Positions 8,094-17,295 of a stretch of 35,870 bases of DNA are shown here, one piece after another (position 1 is the stretch's first letter; every line of letters starts with the position of its first letter). Location of the stretch: NCBI GenBank assembly GCA_014799955.1, contig JAAVHB010000118.1:1-35870 (forward strand), read 5' to 3'. The position numbers were made by a program, and so were the translations under genes. The notes under the pieces were generated by a model, which saw only the letters and a program-made list of their open reading frames with translations, made no database searches and was not told the origin of the DNA. The stretch is from Butyrivibrio sp. (GTDB taxonomy: Bacteria > Bacillota > Clostridia > Lachnospirales > Lachnospiraceae).

Positions 8094-8130
8094 ATGACGG
8101 ATTGGAAAAAGAAGGGAAACGGAGGCGGCT

Positions 8131-9660
8131 ATGGAACGGGAAAATCATATATATGCTGCGATTGACCTGAAATCGTTTTACGCGTCCGTGGAATGCGTGG
8201 AGCGGGGACTTGACCCGCTCACCGAGAATCTTGTCGTTGCAGACGAGAGCCGCACGGAGAAAACCATCTGTCTTGCGGTGTCGCCGTCGCTTAAGTCATA
8301 CGGTATTCCGGGGCGCGCAAGGCTTTTTGAGGTTATTCAGAGAGTCCGCGAGGTGAACGCGGCAAGACGCATGGAGGCGCCGGGACATAAGCTTTCGGGC
8401 GAATCCTGCAATTCGGAGGAATTAAAAAAATCACCGCAGCTCTCGGTAGGATTTAAGGTTGCAAAACCCCGAATGGCGCTCTATATGAAATACAGCGCGA
8501 GGATTTATAATATTTATCTTAAATATGTCGCGCCCGAGGACATACATGTATATTCGGTGGACGAGGTATTCATTGACCTCACGCACTATCTTAAAACCTA
8601 CAGACTGACGCCGTACGAAATGACGGTGAAAATGATTAAAGAGGTGCTTGATTCTACGGGGATTACGGCGACCGCAGGAATCGGAACGAATCTTTATCTG
8701 TGCAAGGTTGCAATGGATATTGAAGCAAAGCATATTCAGCCCGATAAGGACGGGGTTAGGATAGCGCAGCTTGACGAAATGTCGTACAGGCGGCTTCTTT
8801 GGTCGCACAGACCGCTTACGGATTTCTGGCGGGTCGGCAGAGGCTATGCCAAAAAGCTGGAGGAACACGGTATTTTCACGATGGGAGATATCGCGAGATG
8901 CTCTGTGGGGGCGGCGGACAGCTACTATAACGAGGATTTGCTTTATAAGCTCTTCGGCGTAAACGCGGAGCTTCTGATTGACCATGCGTGGGGCTGGGAG
9001 CCGTGCACGATAGCGCAGATTAAGGAATATAAGCCGGAGAACAGCAGCATCAGCTCGGGACAGGTGCTGCAATGCCCATATGATTACGAAAAAACAAGAC
9101 TGATTGTACAGGAAATGGCTGACCTTCTGGCACTCGACTTGGTTGACAAGGGACTTATAACTGACCAGATTGTGCTTACCGTGGGATATGACAAGGATAA
9201 TTTATCCGACGCGGCAATCAGAAAAGAGTACAGGGGCGAGGTCACCACGGACCGCTACGGGCGGAAAATTCCGAAGCACGCGCACGGAAGCATAAATCTG
9301 GGAAGACAGACCTCCTCGACCCGTGTTATTATAGAGGCGGCACTGGAGCTGTATGACCGTATTATAGACAGGCGGCTTCTGGCAAGAAGAATTTATATAG
9401 TCGCCAATCATGTTGCAAACGAGCGGACAGCCGCAGAGGATGTACGGTACGAGCAGCTTGAGCTGTTTAAGGATTATGACGAGATACAAAAGAAAAGGGA
9501 GGAAGAGGAATTGGAGCTGAAACGCGAGAAGGATATGCAGCATGCGGTTCTTGACATAAAGAAAAAATACGGGAAAAACGCTCTCGTAAAGGGAATGAAT
9601 TTACAGGATGGCGCTACCGCAATCAGCCGTAACGGGCAGATTGGAGGACATAAGGCATGA
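8131..9660 (+). CDS. Y-family DNA polymerase (DinB/UmuC-like translesion polymerase)
   Basis: A 509-residue error-prone polymerase that copies past damaged bases. Catalytic carboxylates are seen in AIDLKSFYASVEC (Asp12) and YSVDEVFIDLT (Asp144, Glu145). The helix-hairpin-helix thumb follows at about 215-240 and the little-finger domain at about 300-430. An insertion at about 86-104 and a charged tail at 440-509 (EEEELELKREKDMQ) make it longer than DinB (about 350). This long form is known to me from clostridia. GGAGGCGGCT precedes the ATG. Its last codon overlaps the start of the FeoAB gene (ATGA), so the two are translationally coupled, an unexpected partnership. No LexA box was recognised upstream. 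There is no umuD-like gene nearby. Confidence 0.92.
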   Translation: MERENHIYAAIDLKSFYASVECVERGLDPLTENLVVADESRTEKTICLAVSPSLKSYGIPGRARLFEVIQRVREVNAARRMEAPGHKLSGESCNSEELKKSPQLSVGFKVAKPRMALYMKYSARIYNIYLKYVAPEDIHVYSVDEVFIDLTHYLKTYRLTPYEMTVKMIKEVLDSTGITATAGIGTNLYLCKVAMDIEAKHIQPDKDGVRIAQLDEMSYRRLLWSHRPLTDFWRVGRGYAKKLEEHGIFTMGDIARCSVGAADSYYNEDLLYKLFGVNAELLIDHAWGWEPCTIAQIKEYKPENSSISSGQVLQCPYDYEKTRLIVQEMADLLALDLVDKGLITDQIVLTVGYDKDNLSDAAIRKEYRGEVTTDRYGRKIPKHAHGSINLGRQTSSTRVIIEAALELYDRIIDRRLLARRIYIVANHVANERTAAEDVRYEQLELFKDYDEIQKKREEEELELKREKDMQHAVLDIKKKYGKNALVKGMNLQDGATAISRNGQIGGHKA

Positions 9661-12002
9661 CGCTCGGCGAGCTTGGAACGGGAAGGACGGCAAAACTTAT
9701 AAAGGTCGGCGGAGAAGGCGCGTTAAGGCAGCATCTGCTGGACATGGGTCTTATACCGGGGGCGGAGGTAACGCTTGTAAAATTCGCACCCATGGGCGAC
9801 CCGATAGAGCTGCGGGTTCACGGCTACGAGCTTACAATAAGGCTGGCGGATGCACGCAATATCCTGATTGAGGAGATTGAGGCGAGCGGCGGCTCGGAGC
9901 GTCCGCAAAGGAGCAGGAAAAGCATTCCGCATCCGGGACTGGGAGAGGGCGGAAATTATCACGACAAGACGGACGAGCATCCTCTTCCGGAAACAGAAAC
10001 GGTGACCTTTGCGCTCGCGGGCAATCAGAACTGCGGAAAGACGACGGTTTTTAACAGGCTCACCGGTTCAAATCAGCATGTCGGAAATTTTCCGGGAGTT
10101 ACGGTTGACAGAAAGGACGGAGTCATCAAGGGCTATCCCAACACAAAGATTACGGATTTGCCCGGAATCTACTCACTTTCGCCCTACAGCACCGAGGAAA
10201 TCGTGACGAGGGAATTTATTCTGCGTGAGAAACCGAAGGCGATAATCAACGTGGTGGACGCATCAAATATAGAGCGCAATCTTTATCTGACAATGCAGCT
10301 TATGGAGCTTGACGTACCCATGGTTGTGGCGCTGAATATGATGGATGAGGTACGCGAAAACGGCGGCAGCGTACTGATTAACGAGATGGAAAACCTGCTG
10401 GGAATCCCCGTGGTTCCGATTTCGGCAGCCAAGAACGAGGGAATAGAAGAGCTGATAAGCCATTCATACCATGTTGCAAAATATCAGGAAAAGCCAAAGC
10501 GGGTGGATTTCTGCAATTCCGAAGACGGGAAAGGCGCAATGCACCGCTGTATTCACGGAATTATGCATTTGATTGAGGACCATGCGAAACGCGCGGATAT
10601 TCCCGTACGCTTTGCCGCCTCAAAGCTGGTTGAGGGCGACGTAAGAATACTTGACGCGCTTTTGCTTGACGAAAACGAAAAGGATATGCTTGAGCATATT
10701 GTTCTGCAGACGGAAAAAGAGGTTGGACTTGACCGCGCGGCGGCAATTGCCGATATGAGATTCCGGTTTATCCGCTCCTTAAGCGAGGAAACGGTTATAA
10801 AGCCCAAAGAAAGTAAGGAGCATGCCAGAAGCAGAAGCATAGACCGGGTTCTGACCGGAAAATATACAGCGCTCCCCGCCTTCATATGCATCATGGGACT
10901 TGTTTTCTGGCTCACCTTCGGAGTTATAGGAGTATGGCTCCAGGACTTGCTCGCGATGGGAATTGATAAGCTGACCGAAGCGGCGGACGCGGCGCTTACG
11001 GCGGGAAACGTAAATTCCGTGCTGCATTCGCTTGTCATAGACGGCATATTCAACGGTGTGGGCAGCGTACTAAGTTTTCTTCCCATAATCGTCACGCTGT
11101 TTTTCTTTCTGTCTATGCTGGAAGACAGCGGATATATGGCGAGGGTTGCGTTTGTAATGGATAAGCTGCTCCGCAAAATAGGGCTTTCGGGACGCAGTAT
11201 TGTACCGATGCTGATAGGTTTCGGCTGTACGGTGCCGGGAGTTATGGCGAGCAGGACGCTTTCCTCGGAGAGGGACCGCAAAATGACGATTCTGCTGACA
11301 CCGTTTATGAGCTGTTCGGCGAAGCTGCCGATATACGCCTTTTTCACGGCGGCTTTTTTCCCTAAATACGGGGCGCTTGTGATGATACTGCTTTATTTCG
11401 GAGGTATCGCAATCGGGATTCTGGCGGCGCTTATCATGAAGGGCACGATGTTTAAGGGAGAGCCCGTTCCGTTTGTAATGGAACTGCCCAATTACCGTAT
11501 GCCCGGGGTAAAGAACGTCATGCAGCTTCTCTGGGAAAAAGCAAAGGATTTCCTGCGCAGAGCGTTCACGGTAATCTTTATCGCGACTATAGTCATATGG
11601 TTTCTTCAGACCTTTGACTTGCATCTCAATATGGTTTCGGATTCGCAGTACAGTATACTGGCGAAGGCGGCGGGCTTTATAGCCCCGGTTTTCGCTCCGC
11701 TCGGATTCGGCGACTGGCGTGTTTCGACGGCGTTAATCACGGGCTTTATGGCAAAGGAGAGCGTCGTATCAACCCTGTCCGTGCTGCTTCCGGCGGAGGG
11801 ACTTCTGCTCTCGGGAATTACTCCCGTAAGCGCTGCGGCGCTGCTTGTATTCTGTCTTCTTTATACGCCCTGCGTCGCCGCGATAGCGTCAATCAGACGT
11901 GAGCTGGGAAGGGGCTGGGCAGCGGCGGTTGCGGCAGGACAGTGCGTTATAGCCTGGATTGCCGCGTTTGCGGTGCACGGAATAGGTATGCTTTTTTTCT
12001 GA
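9657..12002 (+). CDS. feoB: Ferrous iron transporter FeoA-FeoB fusion
   Basis: A 781-residue membrane protein for Fe2+ uptake. Residues 1-75 form a FeoA (SH3-like) domain (LDMGLIPGAEVTLV). After a linker, the FeoB G domain has G1 GNQNCGKTT (122-130), G2 Thr149 in GVTVD, G3 DLPG (167-170), G4 NMMD (227-230) and SAAK (256-259). The transporter part with about ten membrane segments runs from about 410 to 781 and includes the paired Gate-like segments (GFGCTVPGVMASR and CLLYTPCVAAIASIRRE) with their cysteines. The fused FeoA is normal in some clostridia. The start overlaps the polymerase stop by 4 bases. No separate iron-responsive promoter was found, so expression may depend on the polymerase transcript. 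Confidence 0.95.
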   Translation: MTLGELGTGRTAKLIKVGGEGALRQHLLDMGLIPGAEVTLVKFAPMGDPIELRVHGYELTIRLADARNILIEEIEASGGSERPQRSRKSIPHPGLGEGGNYHDKTDEHPLPETETVTFALAGNQNCGKTTVFNRLTGSNQHVGNFPGVTVDRKDGVIKGYPNTKITDLPGIYSLSPYSTEEIVTREFILREKPKAIINVVDASNIERNLYLTMQLMELDVPMVVALNMMDEVRENGGSVLINEMENLLGIPVVPISAAKNEGIEELISHSYHVAKYQEKPKRVDFCNSEDGKGAMHRCIHGIMHLIEDHAKRADIPVRFAASKLVEGDVRILDALLLDENEKDMLEHIVLQTEKEVGLDRAAAIADMRFRFIRSLSEETVIKPKESKEHARSRSIDRVLTGKYTALPAFICIMGLVFWLTFGVIGVWLQDLLAMGIDKLTEAADAALTAGNVNSVLHSLVIDGIFNGVGSVLSFLPIIVTLFFFLSMLEDSGYMARVAFVMDKLLRKIGLSGRSIVPMLIGFGCTVPGVMASRTLSSERDRKMTILLTPFMSCSAKLPIYAFFTAAFFPKYGALVMILLYFGGIAIGILAALIMKGTMFKGEPVPFVMELPNYRMPGVKNVMQLLWEKAKDFLRRAFTVIFIATIVIWFLQTFDLHLNMVSDSQYSILAKAAGFIAPVFAPLGFGDWRVSTALITGFMAKESVVSTLSVLLPAEGLLLSGITPVSAAALLVFCLLYTPCVAAIASIRRELGRGWAAAVAAGQCVIAWIAAFAVHGIGMLFF

Positions 12003-12021
12003 AAAAATAACGGAGAGATTT

Positions 12022-12579
12022 ATGGGACATATATATTTTGTAAGACACGGGCAGACCGTGTGGAATGTTGAAAACAAAATCTGCGGAGCTACGGATATCG
12101 AGCTGACGGAGTTGGGACACGCGCAGGCAAAGGAGCTTGGGCAAAGGATTGCCAAAGAAGGTACGGACATAGACATGATACTTTATTCGCCGCTTGTGAG
12201 GGCGGCGGATACCGCACGCCGTATATCGGAAGCAACGGGCATTCCGATGAGAATGGAGCCGAGGCTCAAGGAGCAGAATTTCGGAAAATATGAGTCCACA
12301 CCGAGGGACGGTGAAGAATTTAAACGGGACAAGCAGAATTTCATAGACAGCTATGAGGGCGGCGAAACTATGCTGCGGCTGTGCCACAGGATATACGGTC
12401 TGCTGGACGAGCTTAGAAAATCGGAGCAGACATATCTGCTGGTAGCGCATAACGGGATTGCGCGCATGGTTAAGTCCTATTTCTGTGATATGACCAATGA
12501 GGAGTTTGCGGCTTACGGCATAGGCAACTGCGAAATCCTCAGATTTGATTTTGAAGAAGAAAGCGAGGAGAATGGCTGA
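12022..12579 (+). CDS. Histidine phosphatase family protein (phosphoglycerate mutase-like)
   Basis: A 185-residue cytoplasmic phosphatase of the branch that uses a phosphohistidine intermediate. The catalytic motif is Arg8-His9-Gly10 in YFVRHGQTVWN, followed by LTELGHAQA, the YSPLVRAADTA segment with the second arginine, and the second histidine in LLVAHNG near residue 142. Members include broad phosphatases and cobalamin CobC; no cobalamin genes are nearby, so substrate is open. GGAGAG precedes the ATG, 19 bases after feoB. The TGA shares its A with the next ATG, implying coupling with the S51 peptidase gene. Confidence 0.88.
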   Translation: MGHIYFVRHGQTVWNVENKICGATDIELTELGHAQAKELGQRIAKEGTDIDMILYSPLVRAADTARRISEATGIPMRMEPRLKEQNFGKYESTPRDGEEFKRDKQNFIDSYEGGETMLRLCHRIYGLLDELRKSEQTYLLVAHNGIARMVKSYFCDMTNEEFAAYGIGNCEILRFDFEEESEENG

Positions 12580-13334
12580 TGGTACTTTTTCTTACGAGCA
12601 CGCTCGGCGAAAATTACATTGACGAAAACGGGGAGCGGCGGGCATGCAAGGTAAGCCGCGAAAACGGATTTCTTGATAATCTGATTTCCTGTGTGCCGCA
12701 AAACGGAAGAGGCATTATAATGGCGTCCGACCCGGACAGTCATGTAATCAATGACAGCGTGCGTGATATAATGGCGGAGTCCTTTGAGATGAGTCAAATC
12801 CGACTGAGGGAGCTTGCGCTCTGCGACGGCAGGAATTGCGGCAGAGCGGAAGAGCTTGTTAAGGGCGCGGATTTGGTGGTGCTGGCTGGAGGCCACGTTC
12901 CCACTGAGAATTTGTTTTTTGAGAAAATAAGACTGAGAGAGCTTTTGAGGGACTTTGACAAAACCGTGGTCGGAATCAGCGCGGGGACAATGAACTGCGC
13001 CGAAACGGTGTACGCCGCGCCGGAGCTTGACGGGGAGGCGCTTGACCCTTCCTATAAGCGGTATTTAAAAGGTCTTGGGCTTACGCAAATCAATGTGCTG
13101 CCGCATTTGCAGTACTTAAGGACGGTTGAGCTTGATGGTATGCGTATGGTGGATGAAATATCGCTCGCCGACAGCTTTACAAGACCGTTTTACGGACTTA
13201 ACGACGGTTCGTATATTCTGATAAAAGACGGTGCTGCCGTACTGTACGGTGAGGCGTATTATTTCAAGGACGGCACGGAACGACAAATCTGTAAAAACGG
13301 TGAAAGCATACAAATCCGCTGCAATCCGGACTGA
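12579..13334 (+). CDS. Peptidase S51-family protein (dipeptidase E / cyanophycinase fold)
   Basis: A 251-residue protein with the class-I glutamine amidotransferase-like fold. The S51 nucleophile elbow is GISAGTMN with Ser134, preceded by VVLAGGHVPTEN (the AGG segment at 103-105). Dipeptidase E cleaves Asp-X dipeptides; this may be peptide turnover in the cytoplasm. The family's catalytic histidine is plausibly in VLPHLQ near residue 172. It overlaps the phosphatase by one base and is last in the operon. Its own final codons form the left arm of the terminator at 13323. Length fits the family (about 230-250). Confidence 0.85.
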   Translation: MVLFLTSTLGENYIDENGERRACKVSRENGFLDNLISCVPQNGRGIIMASDPDSHVINDSVRDIMAESFEMSQIRLRELALCDGRNCGRAEELVKGADLVVLAGGHVPTENLFFEKIRLRELLRDFDKTVVGISAGTMNCAETVYAAPELDGEALDPSYKRYLKGLGLTQINVLPHLQYLRTVELDGMRMVDEISLADSFTRPFYGLNDGSYILIKDGAAVLYGEAYYFKDGTERQICKNGESIQIRCNPD

Positions 13335-13359
13335 TATTACAAATCAGCCCGGATTTTTT
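13323..13359 (+). terminator. Terminator overlapping the S51 peptidase stop codon
   Basis: AATCCGG (13323-13329) pairs with CCGGATT (13348-13354), CTGAT (13331-13335) with ATCAG (13342-13346), followed by six T. The TGA stop lies within the left arm. Confidence 0.82.
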
Positions 13360-13489
13360 ATGTAAATATGAATTATGAAATGAAAAAACCTTATACAATA
13401 CCTTGTACTATGTAATAAAATATATTAGCATACAACCATAACCTGAAAACGGTGTAATATCAACGAAAGGAGAAAAGAGAAAACATACT

Positions 13490-13552
13490 ATGCTGATTAC
13501 CGTCCGTGTTGACGGGGAACCTCAGATTTTTGATGCAGACCGTTTATTTTAA
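13490..13552 (+). CDS. Possible 20-residue small protein or gene remnant
   Basis: ATG at 13490 to TAA at 13552 encodes MLITVRVDGEPQIFDADRLF. An AAAGGAGA ribosome site lies 16 bases upstream, which is rather far. The peptide is hydrophilic apart from its first residues and has no membrane segment. It sits between promoter-like AT-rich sequence and a strong terminator, so it may be a real small unit, a leader peptide, or the first codons of a gene whose rest was deleted. I do not recognise it. Confidence 0.3.
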   Translation: MLITVRVDGEPQIFDADRLF

Positions 13553-13573
13553 TGATAAACAGGTAAAATGGGG

Positions 13574-13613
13574 CAAAGCGCCATGCCGGTTAGCCGGGGT
13601 GGCGCTTTGTTTT
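13574..13613 (+). terminator. Strong intrinsic terminator
   Basis: A perfect 10-bp stem (13574-13583 with 13600-13609, CAAAGCGCCA and complement) contains an inner CCGG/CCGG hairpin and is followed by TTTT. On the minus strand no T-run follows directly, so it mainly serves plus-strand transcripts. Confidence 0.85.
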
Positions 13614-13656
13614 GCAGGTATATTTTTACGGAGCATGGCAGCGCATATTCCGTTTG

Positions 13657-16359
13657 TTACAGGGCTTCCGGCTCGCTTTTCCAATCTTGCATAACTGCTT
13701 CGCAGGCGTCCACATCAATTTCTGCAACGGCATCCTTCAACTGTGAAAATAGCTCCTGCTGCCTGCCCTTATAAGAAAATTCTGACATCTTGCGTATGAC
13801 CTCCTCCATCCGGTCCATGTCTAAATCCTCTATTGCCGCCTGCATTTCTTCAAAATATTTATACAGGACATCATCGGAAGCAGCTTCCTTTTGCGAATCT
13901 GTTTCTTCTTCCTCCTCACAGAAGGGCTGCAATACGGACAGATATCCTGAATATTGTTCCAGCATTTCATCCGTGCATTTATGTATCATTTCACCGTCCT
14001 TAGCATTGCCCGCATTCTCCATAGCCGCAGCCTTGTCGGATAAAGACATCGCTCCGATCTGTTTAGAGGAACTCTTTAGCGCATGCACCTCTATGGTATA
14101 AGCAGGCCAGTCTTCCTGTTCTTCCAGGGATTTTATCAGATTTACCTTCTTCTCGATTACCCGGTAATATTCCTTTAAAACAGTCCGAAACAGCTGCTCA
14201 TTTCCGAGTGACTTAATCGCATATGCTGTATCCAAATCCCCGATTACAATATCTTCTGTCTGTACCTCTGTTTTACCGGTTGTTTTTTTCGTATGGATTT
14301 TTTGAATCTTTTCCTTAGGAAGCCATCTTTTTACCTTGGATATCAATACACGAAGCTCAATCGGTTTGGCAACAAAATCATTCATGCCTTCCGCACAGAA
14401 TTTTTCCTTTGTTCCGTTAACCGCATTGGCCGTCAACGCGATAATCGGAACATTATCATAATCTTTATGGAATCTGCGTATCATATGTGTAGTTTCAACG
14501 CCGTCTGCTTCAGGCATCATGTGATCCATGAAAATAATGTCGTAGCGGTGAACAGAAATCTTTTCAATTGCTTCCTTTCCGCTCAAGGCGGTATCTATCT
14601 TCATCTTAAGCGGTTCCAAAAGTCCTTCTGCCACGGTCAGATTAATAGCGTTATCATCCACAATTAAAATCTCCGCCTCAGGAGCAATAAAATCAAAATC
14701 AATATCATTCAAGGTATTATAAATGGTATGTAAATCCTCATGGTTGAATATCATGGCCAGATTCAATACGAAAAGAGGCTTTTTCACTATCAGAAGATTC
14801 GGGGTATTCGAAATATTATAATCAGTAGTGTCATCAAAGTTAATAAGTAAAACAACCGTAATCTCCGGATTGTTTTGTATAAACTCCTCAATTTTCTTTG
14901 AAAAAACATTCTGTTCTATAAACAAAAAAACATTCTTATCTTCGGGCAGAAAAAACAGCTCAACCGTAGACATTAATTCCCTGTATTCAACGCCGAGGCT
15001 TTCCGTATCCCGCCGCAGAGCATCGGCAATATGCGGATTGGATATTATAGAAACCGCGAGAATTTCATCCGCGTCCTTAATTGTAATGCTCGGAGTAGAA
15101 TCTACAATCTTTTGCGGAATAACAAAAGAAAAGTTGCTTCCTTTGTTATATTCGCTCTCAACAGATATATTGCCATGCATTAAGGTCAGCAATTGTTTGC
15201 AGATTGCAAGCCCCAGACCGGTACCTTCAATGTTACGGTTTCTCTTGCTGTCCAACTGTGAAAATGATCGAAACAGCTTATCCATATCTTCCTGTTTTAT
15301 ACCTATTCCGGTGTCTTTAACAGATACACGCAGTTCTATTTCCTCATCGGACAGTCCGGTATATTCCATTTTTAATGTCACTTTTCCGTTGTTTGTGAAT
15401 TTTGCCGCATTACCGGCAAGATTCAGAATAATCTGCTTTATTCGTATACTGTCTCCAAGCAGCTTGTACGGCAAATCCGGTGAAATATCAAGAATCAGTT
15501 CGACATCCTTCTCTATAAGTCTTGTCATGACAATATTAGAAACATCGTTAATTACGGACATCGGCTCATATTCCTCTAAGTTGATATCCATCTTGCCGGA
15601 TTCTATCTTGGAGAAATCCAGAATATCGTTAATAATCGCGAGCAGCGATTTACCCGCTATTTTAATCTGATTAATATATCCTCTTGCAACATCGGGGAGC
15701 TGCTCCCGCAATGCCATATCTGCCATACCGATTACCGCGTTCATCGGAGTTCTTATCTCATGGCTCATGTTGGCAAGGAAATCGGATTTCATAGTGACTG
15801 ACTGCTCAAGCTCTTGGTTAGCCTGAAAAACAAGATGGCGGCTATATATAATATCACACAGGATATCTGCAAAAACATAGAGAAATTTGGCGGCATTATC
15901 TATCTTTGCCTGTTCCATTATGTTTACACGTTTTGCCGCCTCAAGATATTCATCCGGATTCACGCCAATCTCCTTGGCATATTTCCTGATACTGTCCGGT
16001 TTCGGCGGTGCGGTGAGAACCTGTCCGCCGATAAAACAGCCTATAAGCTGGTTCTGTACTATAATCGGTGCCGCAAAATCCATCAGTCCGGCATGGCAAA
16101 AATAAACGATGGATTTTCCTTGCTCAAGTGCCATTTCAGCTCCTAATTTATCGCACTGCTCACAACGTGAGCAGCCCAAAGCTGATTCTCTGGTGTATTT
16201 CATGCAAAAATCGGAAAAGTTGGATCCCTGCGTCACGGCCACACCGGTTTCGTCCGTTGTAAGCGCAGCCAGTCCTGTCATATTAGAAAAAGCATCCTGT
16301 ACCTTCTGTAATATATCCGTATCAATCAAATCTTTCAAATGTAATTTGTATTCTTCCAT
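13657..16359 (-). CDS. PocR-domain hybrid sensor histidine kinase with receiver and Hpt domains
   Basis: A 900-residue soluble phosphorelay kinase. Order of parts: PocR sensory domain at about 8-170 with a cysteine cluster (Cys52, 63, 66, 69, 89); HisKA with His200 in MSHEIRTPMN; HATPase with NAAK (317-320), DTGIG and GTGLGLAI; a degenerate receiver-like segment at about 432-545; a true receiver (IVDDN at 566-570, phospho-acceptor Asp612 in FMDHMMP, Lys665); and an Hpt domain with His759 in VHALKSSS. No transmembrane segment is seen. It follows the response regulator gene by 41 bases on the same strand and should share its promoter. The PocR fold senses small molecules, and the cysteines could bind metal or respond to redox state; that is inference. 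Confidence 0.92.
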   Translation of the reverse strand: MEEYKLHLKDLIDTDILQKVQDAFSNMTGLAALTTDETGVAVTQGSNFSDFCMKYTRESALGCSRCEQCDKLGAEMALEQGKSIVYFCHAGLMDFAAPIIVQNQLIGCFIGGQVLTAPPKPDSIRKYAKEIGVNPDEYLEAAKRVNIMEQAKIDNAAKFLYVFADILCDIIYSRHLVFQANQELEQSVTMKSDFLANMSHEIRTPMNAVIGMADMALREQLPDVARGYINQIKIAGKSLLAIINDILDFSKIESGKMDINLEEYEPMSVINDVSNIVMTRLIEKDVELILDISPDLPYKLLGDSIRIKQIILNLAGNAAKFTNNGKVTLKMEYTGLSDEEIELRVSVKDTGIGIKQEDMDKLFRSFSQLDSKRNRNIEGTGLGLAICKQLLTLMHGNISVESEYNKGSNFSFVIPQKIVDSTPSITIKDADEILAVSIISNPHIADALRRDTESLGVEYRELMSTVELFFLPEDKNVFLFIEQNVFSKKIEEFIQNNPEITVVLLINFDDTTDYNISNTPNLLIVKKPLFVLNLAMIFNHEDLHTIYNTLNDIDFDFIAPEAEILIVDDNAINLTVAEGLLEPLKMKIDTALSGKEAIEKISVHRYDIIFMDHMMPEADGVETTHMIRRFHKDYDNVPIIALTANAVNGTKEKFCAEGMNDFVAKPIELRVLISKVKRWLPKEKIQKIHTKKTTGKTEVQTEDIVIGDLDTAYAIKSLGNEQLFRTVLKEYYRVIEKKVNLIKSLEEQEDWPAYTIEVHALKSSSKQIGAMSLSDKAAAMENAGNAKDGEMIHKCTDEMLEQYSGYLSVLQPFCEEEEETDSQKEAASDDVLYKYFEEMQAAIEDLDMDRMEEVIRKMSEFSYKGRQQELFSQLKDAVAEIDVDACEAVMQDWKSEPEAL

Positions 16360-16400
16360 AATCCAACCCCCTTTTATATAACTAAAGTATCTTGGAAACT

Positions 16401-17228
16401 TCAGCCGATATGCTGTGCAATTGTTTCTAACAGTTTATTCGGGTCAATAGGTTTCAGCAGATATCCCTGCGGTTTCATAACCAGAGCCTTTTGGAGCTTA
16501 TCACGCTCGGAAATGGCAGTAAGAAATATGACGGGGATGTCCTTTGTTGCTTCATTGGAACGTAATTTTGCCAGAATAGCAGGGCCGTTCTCATCAGGCA
16601 TTTCATAATCCAGTAAAATTAAATCCGTTTGTTTGTGTTCAAGGAACTTAAACGCTACCTTTCCGCTGATTGCAGTAGCGACATCGTATTTGCCATGTAA
16701 ATGCTCTTTTATTACCTTTAACATTAAGGAATTATCATCAATTGCCAGAATGTGTTTGCGTTGTTGCGGCTGTACGGTGTCTTTCGTCATAACCGGCTCT
16801 TTGTTTTTCAGAGGCGCATCTTCGGGCTGTCCGGCAGTTTCCTTACTGTCACCGTATTTCCATCCTTTCAGAAATTTAACAATCTTTTCCTGAATGAGAG
16901 TGGCGGTAATCGGCTTATATAAAATTAAATCGGGAATATTGAAAGTAATTCGCTCAAACTCGTCACATTCCTTTTTGGCTCCGAGCAATATAAAAGGAAT
17001 CTTATTTTCAGATAAGCGGTGTTTGATAAGCGGCAGCTTGTTGAAATCATCTGCGGTCTCATCAAAAAGGCAATATACAAAGACATCCGGAACAAAATAT
17101 TTTATATGTTTGATGATATCTTCATATCGGCAGGAAGTAGTTATGGCCTCAATATTGTCATTCATATGTATAAAAAAATCATCAATTGCCGAGTTATTCT
17201 TTCCTGTTAATAATACCTTACATTTCAT
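16401..17228 (-). CDS. Response regulator with a pseudo-receiver and a true receiver domain
   Basis: A 275-residue protein without DNA-binding output. Residues 1-122 look like a receiver fold that has lost the phospho-acceptor (VPDVFVYCLFDE where an Asp is expected at position 53) but kept KP near 105. A linker of about 35 residues follows, then a canonical receiver at 158-275: Asp164-Asp165, phospho-acceptor Asp207 in LLDYEMP, Thr237 and Lys259-Pro. It is the first gene of the pair with the hybrid kinase and probably carries phosphate from its Hpt domain. Output must be by protein contact. The ATG at 17228 has GGAGG-like sequence just upstream on the minus strand. Confidence 0.88.
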   Translation of the reverse strand: MKCKVLLTGKNNSAIDDFFIHMNDNIEAITTSCRYEDIIKHIKYFVPDVFVYCLFDETADDFNKLPLIKHRLSENKIPFILLGAKKECDEFERITFNIPDLILYKPITATLIQEKIVKFLKGWKYGDSKETAGQPEDAPLKNKEPVMTKDTVQPQQRKHILAIDDNSLMLKVIKEHLHGKYDVATAISGKVAFKFLEHKQTDLILLDYEMPDENGPAILAKLRSNEATKDIPVIFLTAISERDKLQKALVMKPQGYLLKPIDPNKLLETIAQHIG

Positions 17229-17295
17229 TTAGATTTCCTCCTTGTAATCAGCCGGTCAGACAGAAGAATGTAAAATTCTGTTCTATATGTAAAAT

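Larger units (their letters stand above)
13360..13656. other. Intergenic stretch with possible micro-transcription unit
   Basis: About 300 bases without a normal gene. The first part is very AT-rich and holds ACAATAC/GTACTATGT symmetry around 13394-13412, weak promoter-like boxes (TTGTAC at 13403, TAGCAT at 13426), a purine-rich ribosome site (AAAGGAGA, 13466-13473), a 20-codon ORF and a strong terminator at 13574. Nothing was recognised between that terminator and the kinase stop at 13657. Confidence 0.5.

Noticed and set aside
13388-13415. PadR operator
   Set aside because: ACAATAC/GTACTATGT is only imperfectly symmetric and no PadR gene is in the window; kept as a note, not a feature.
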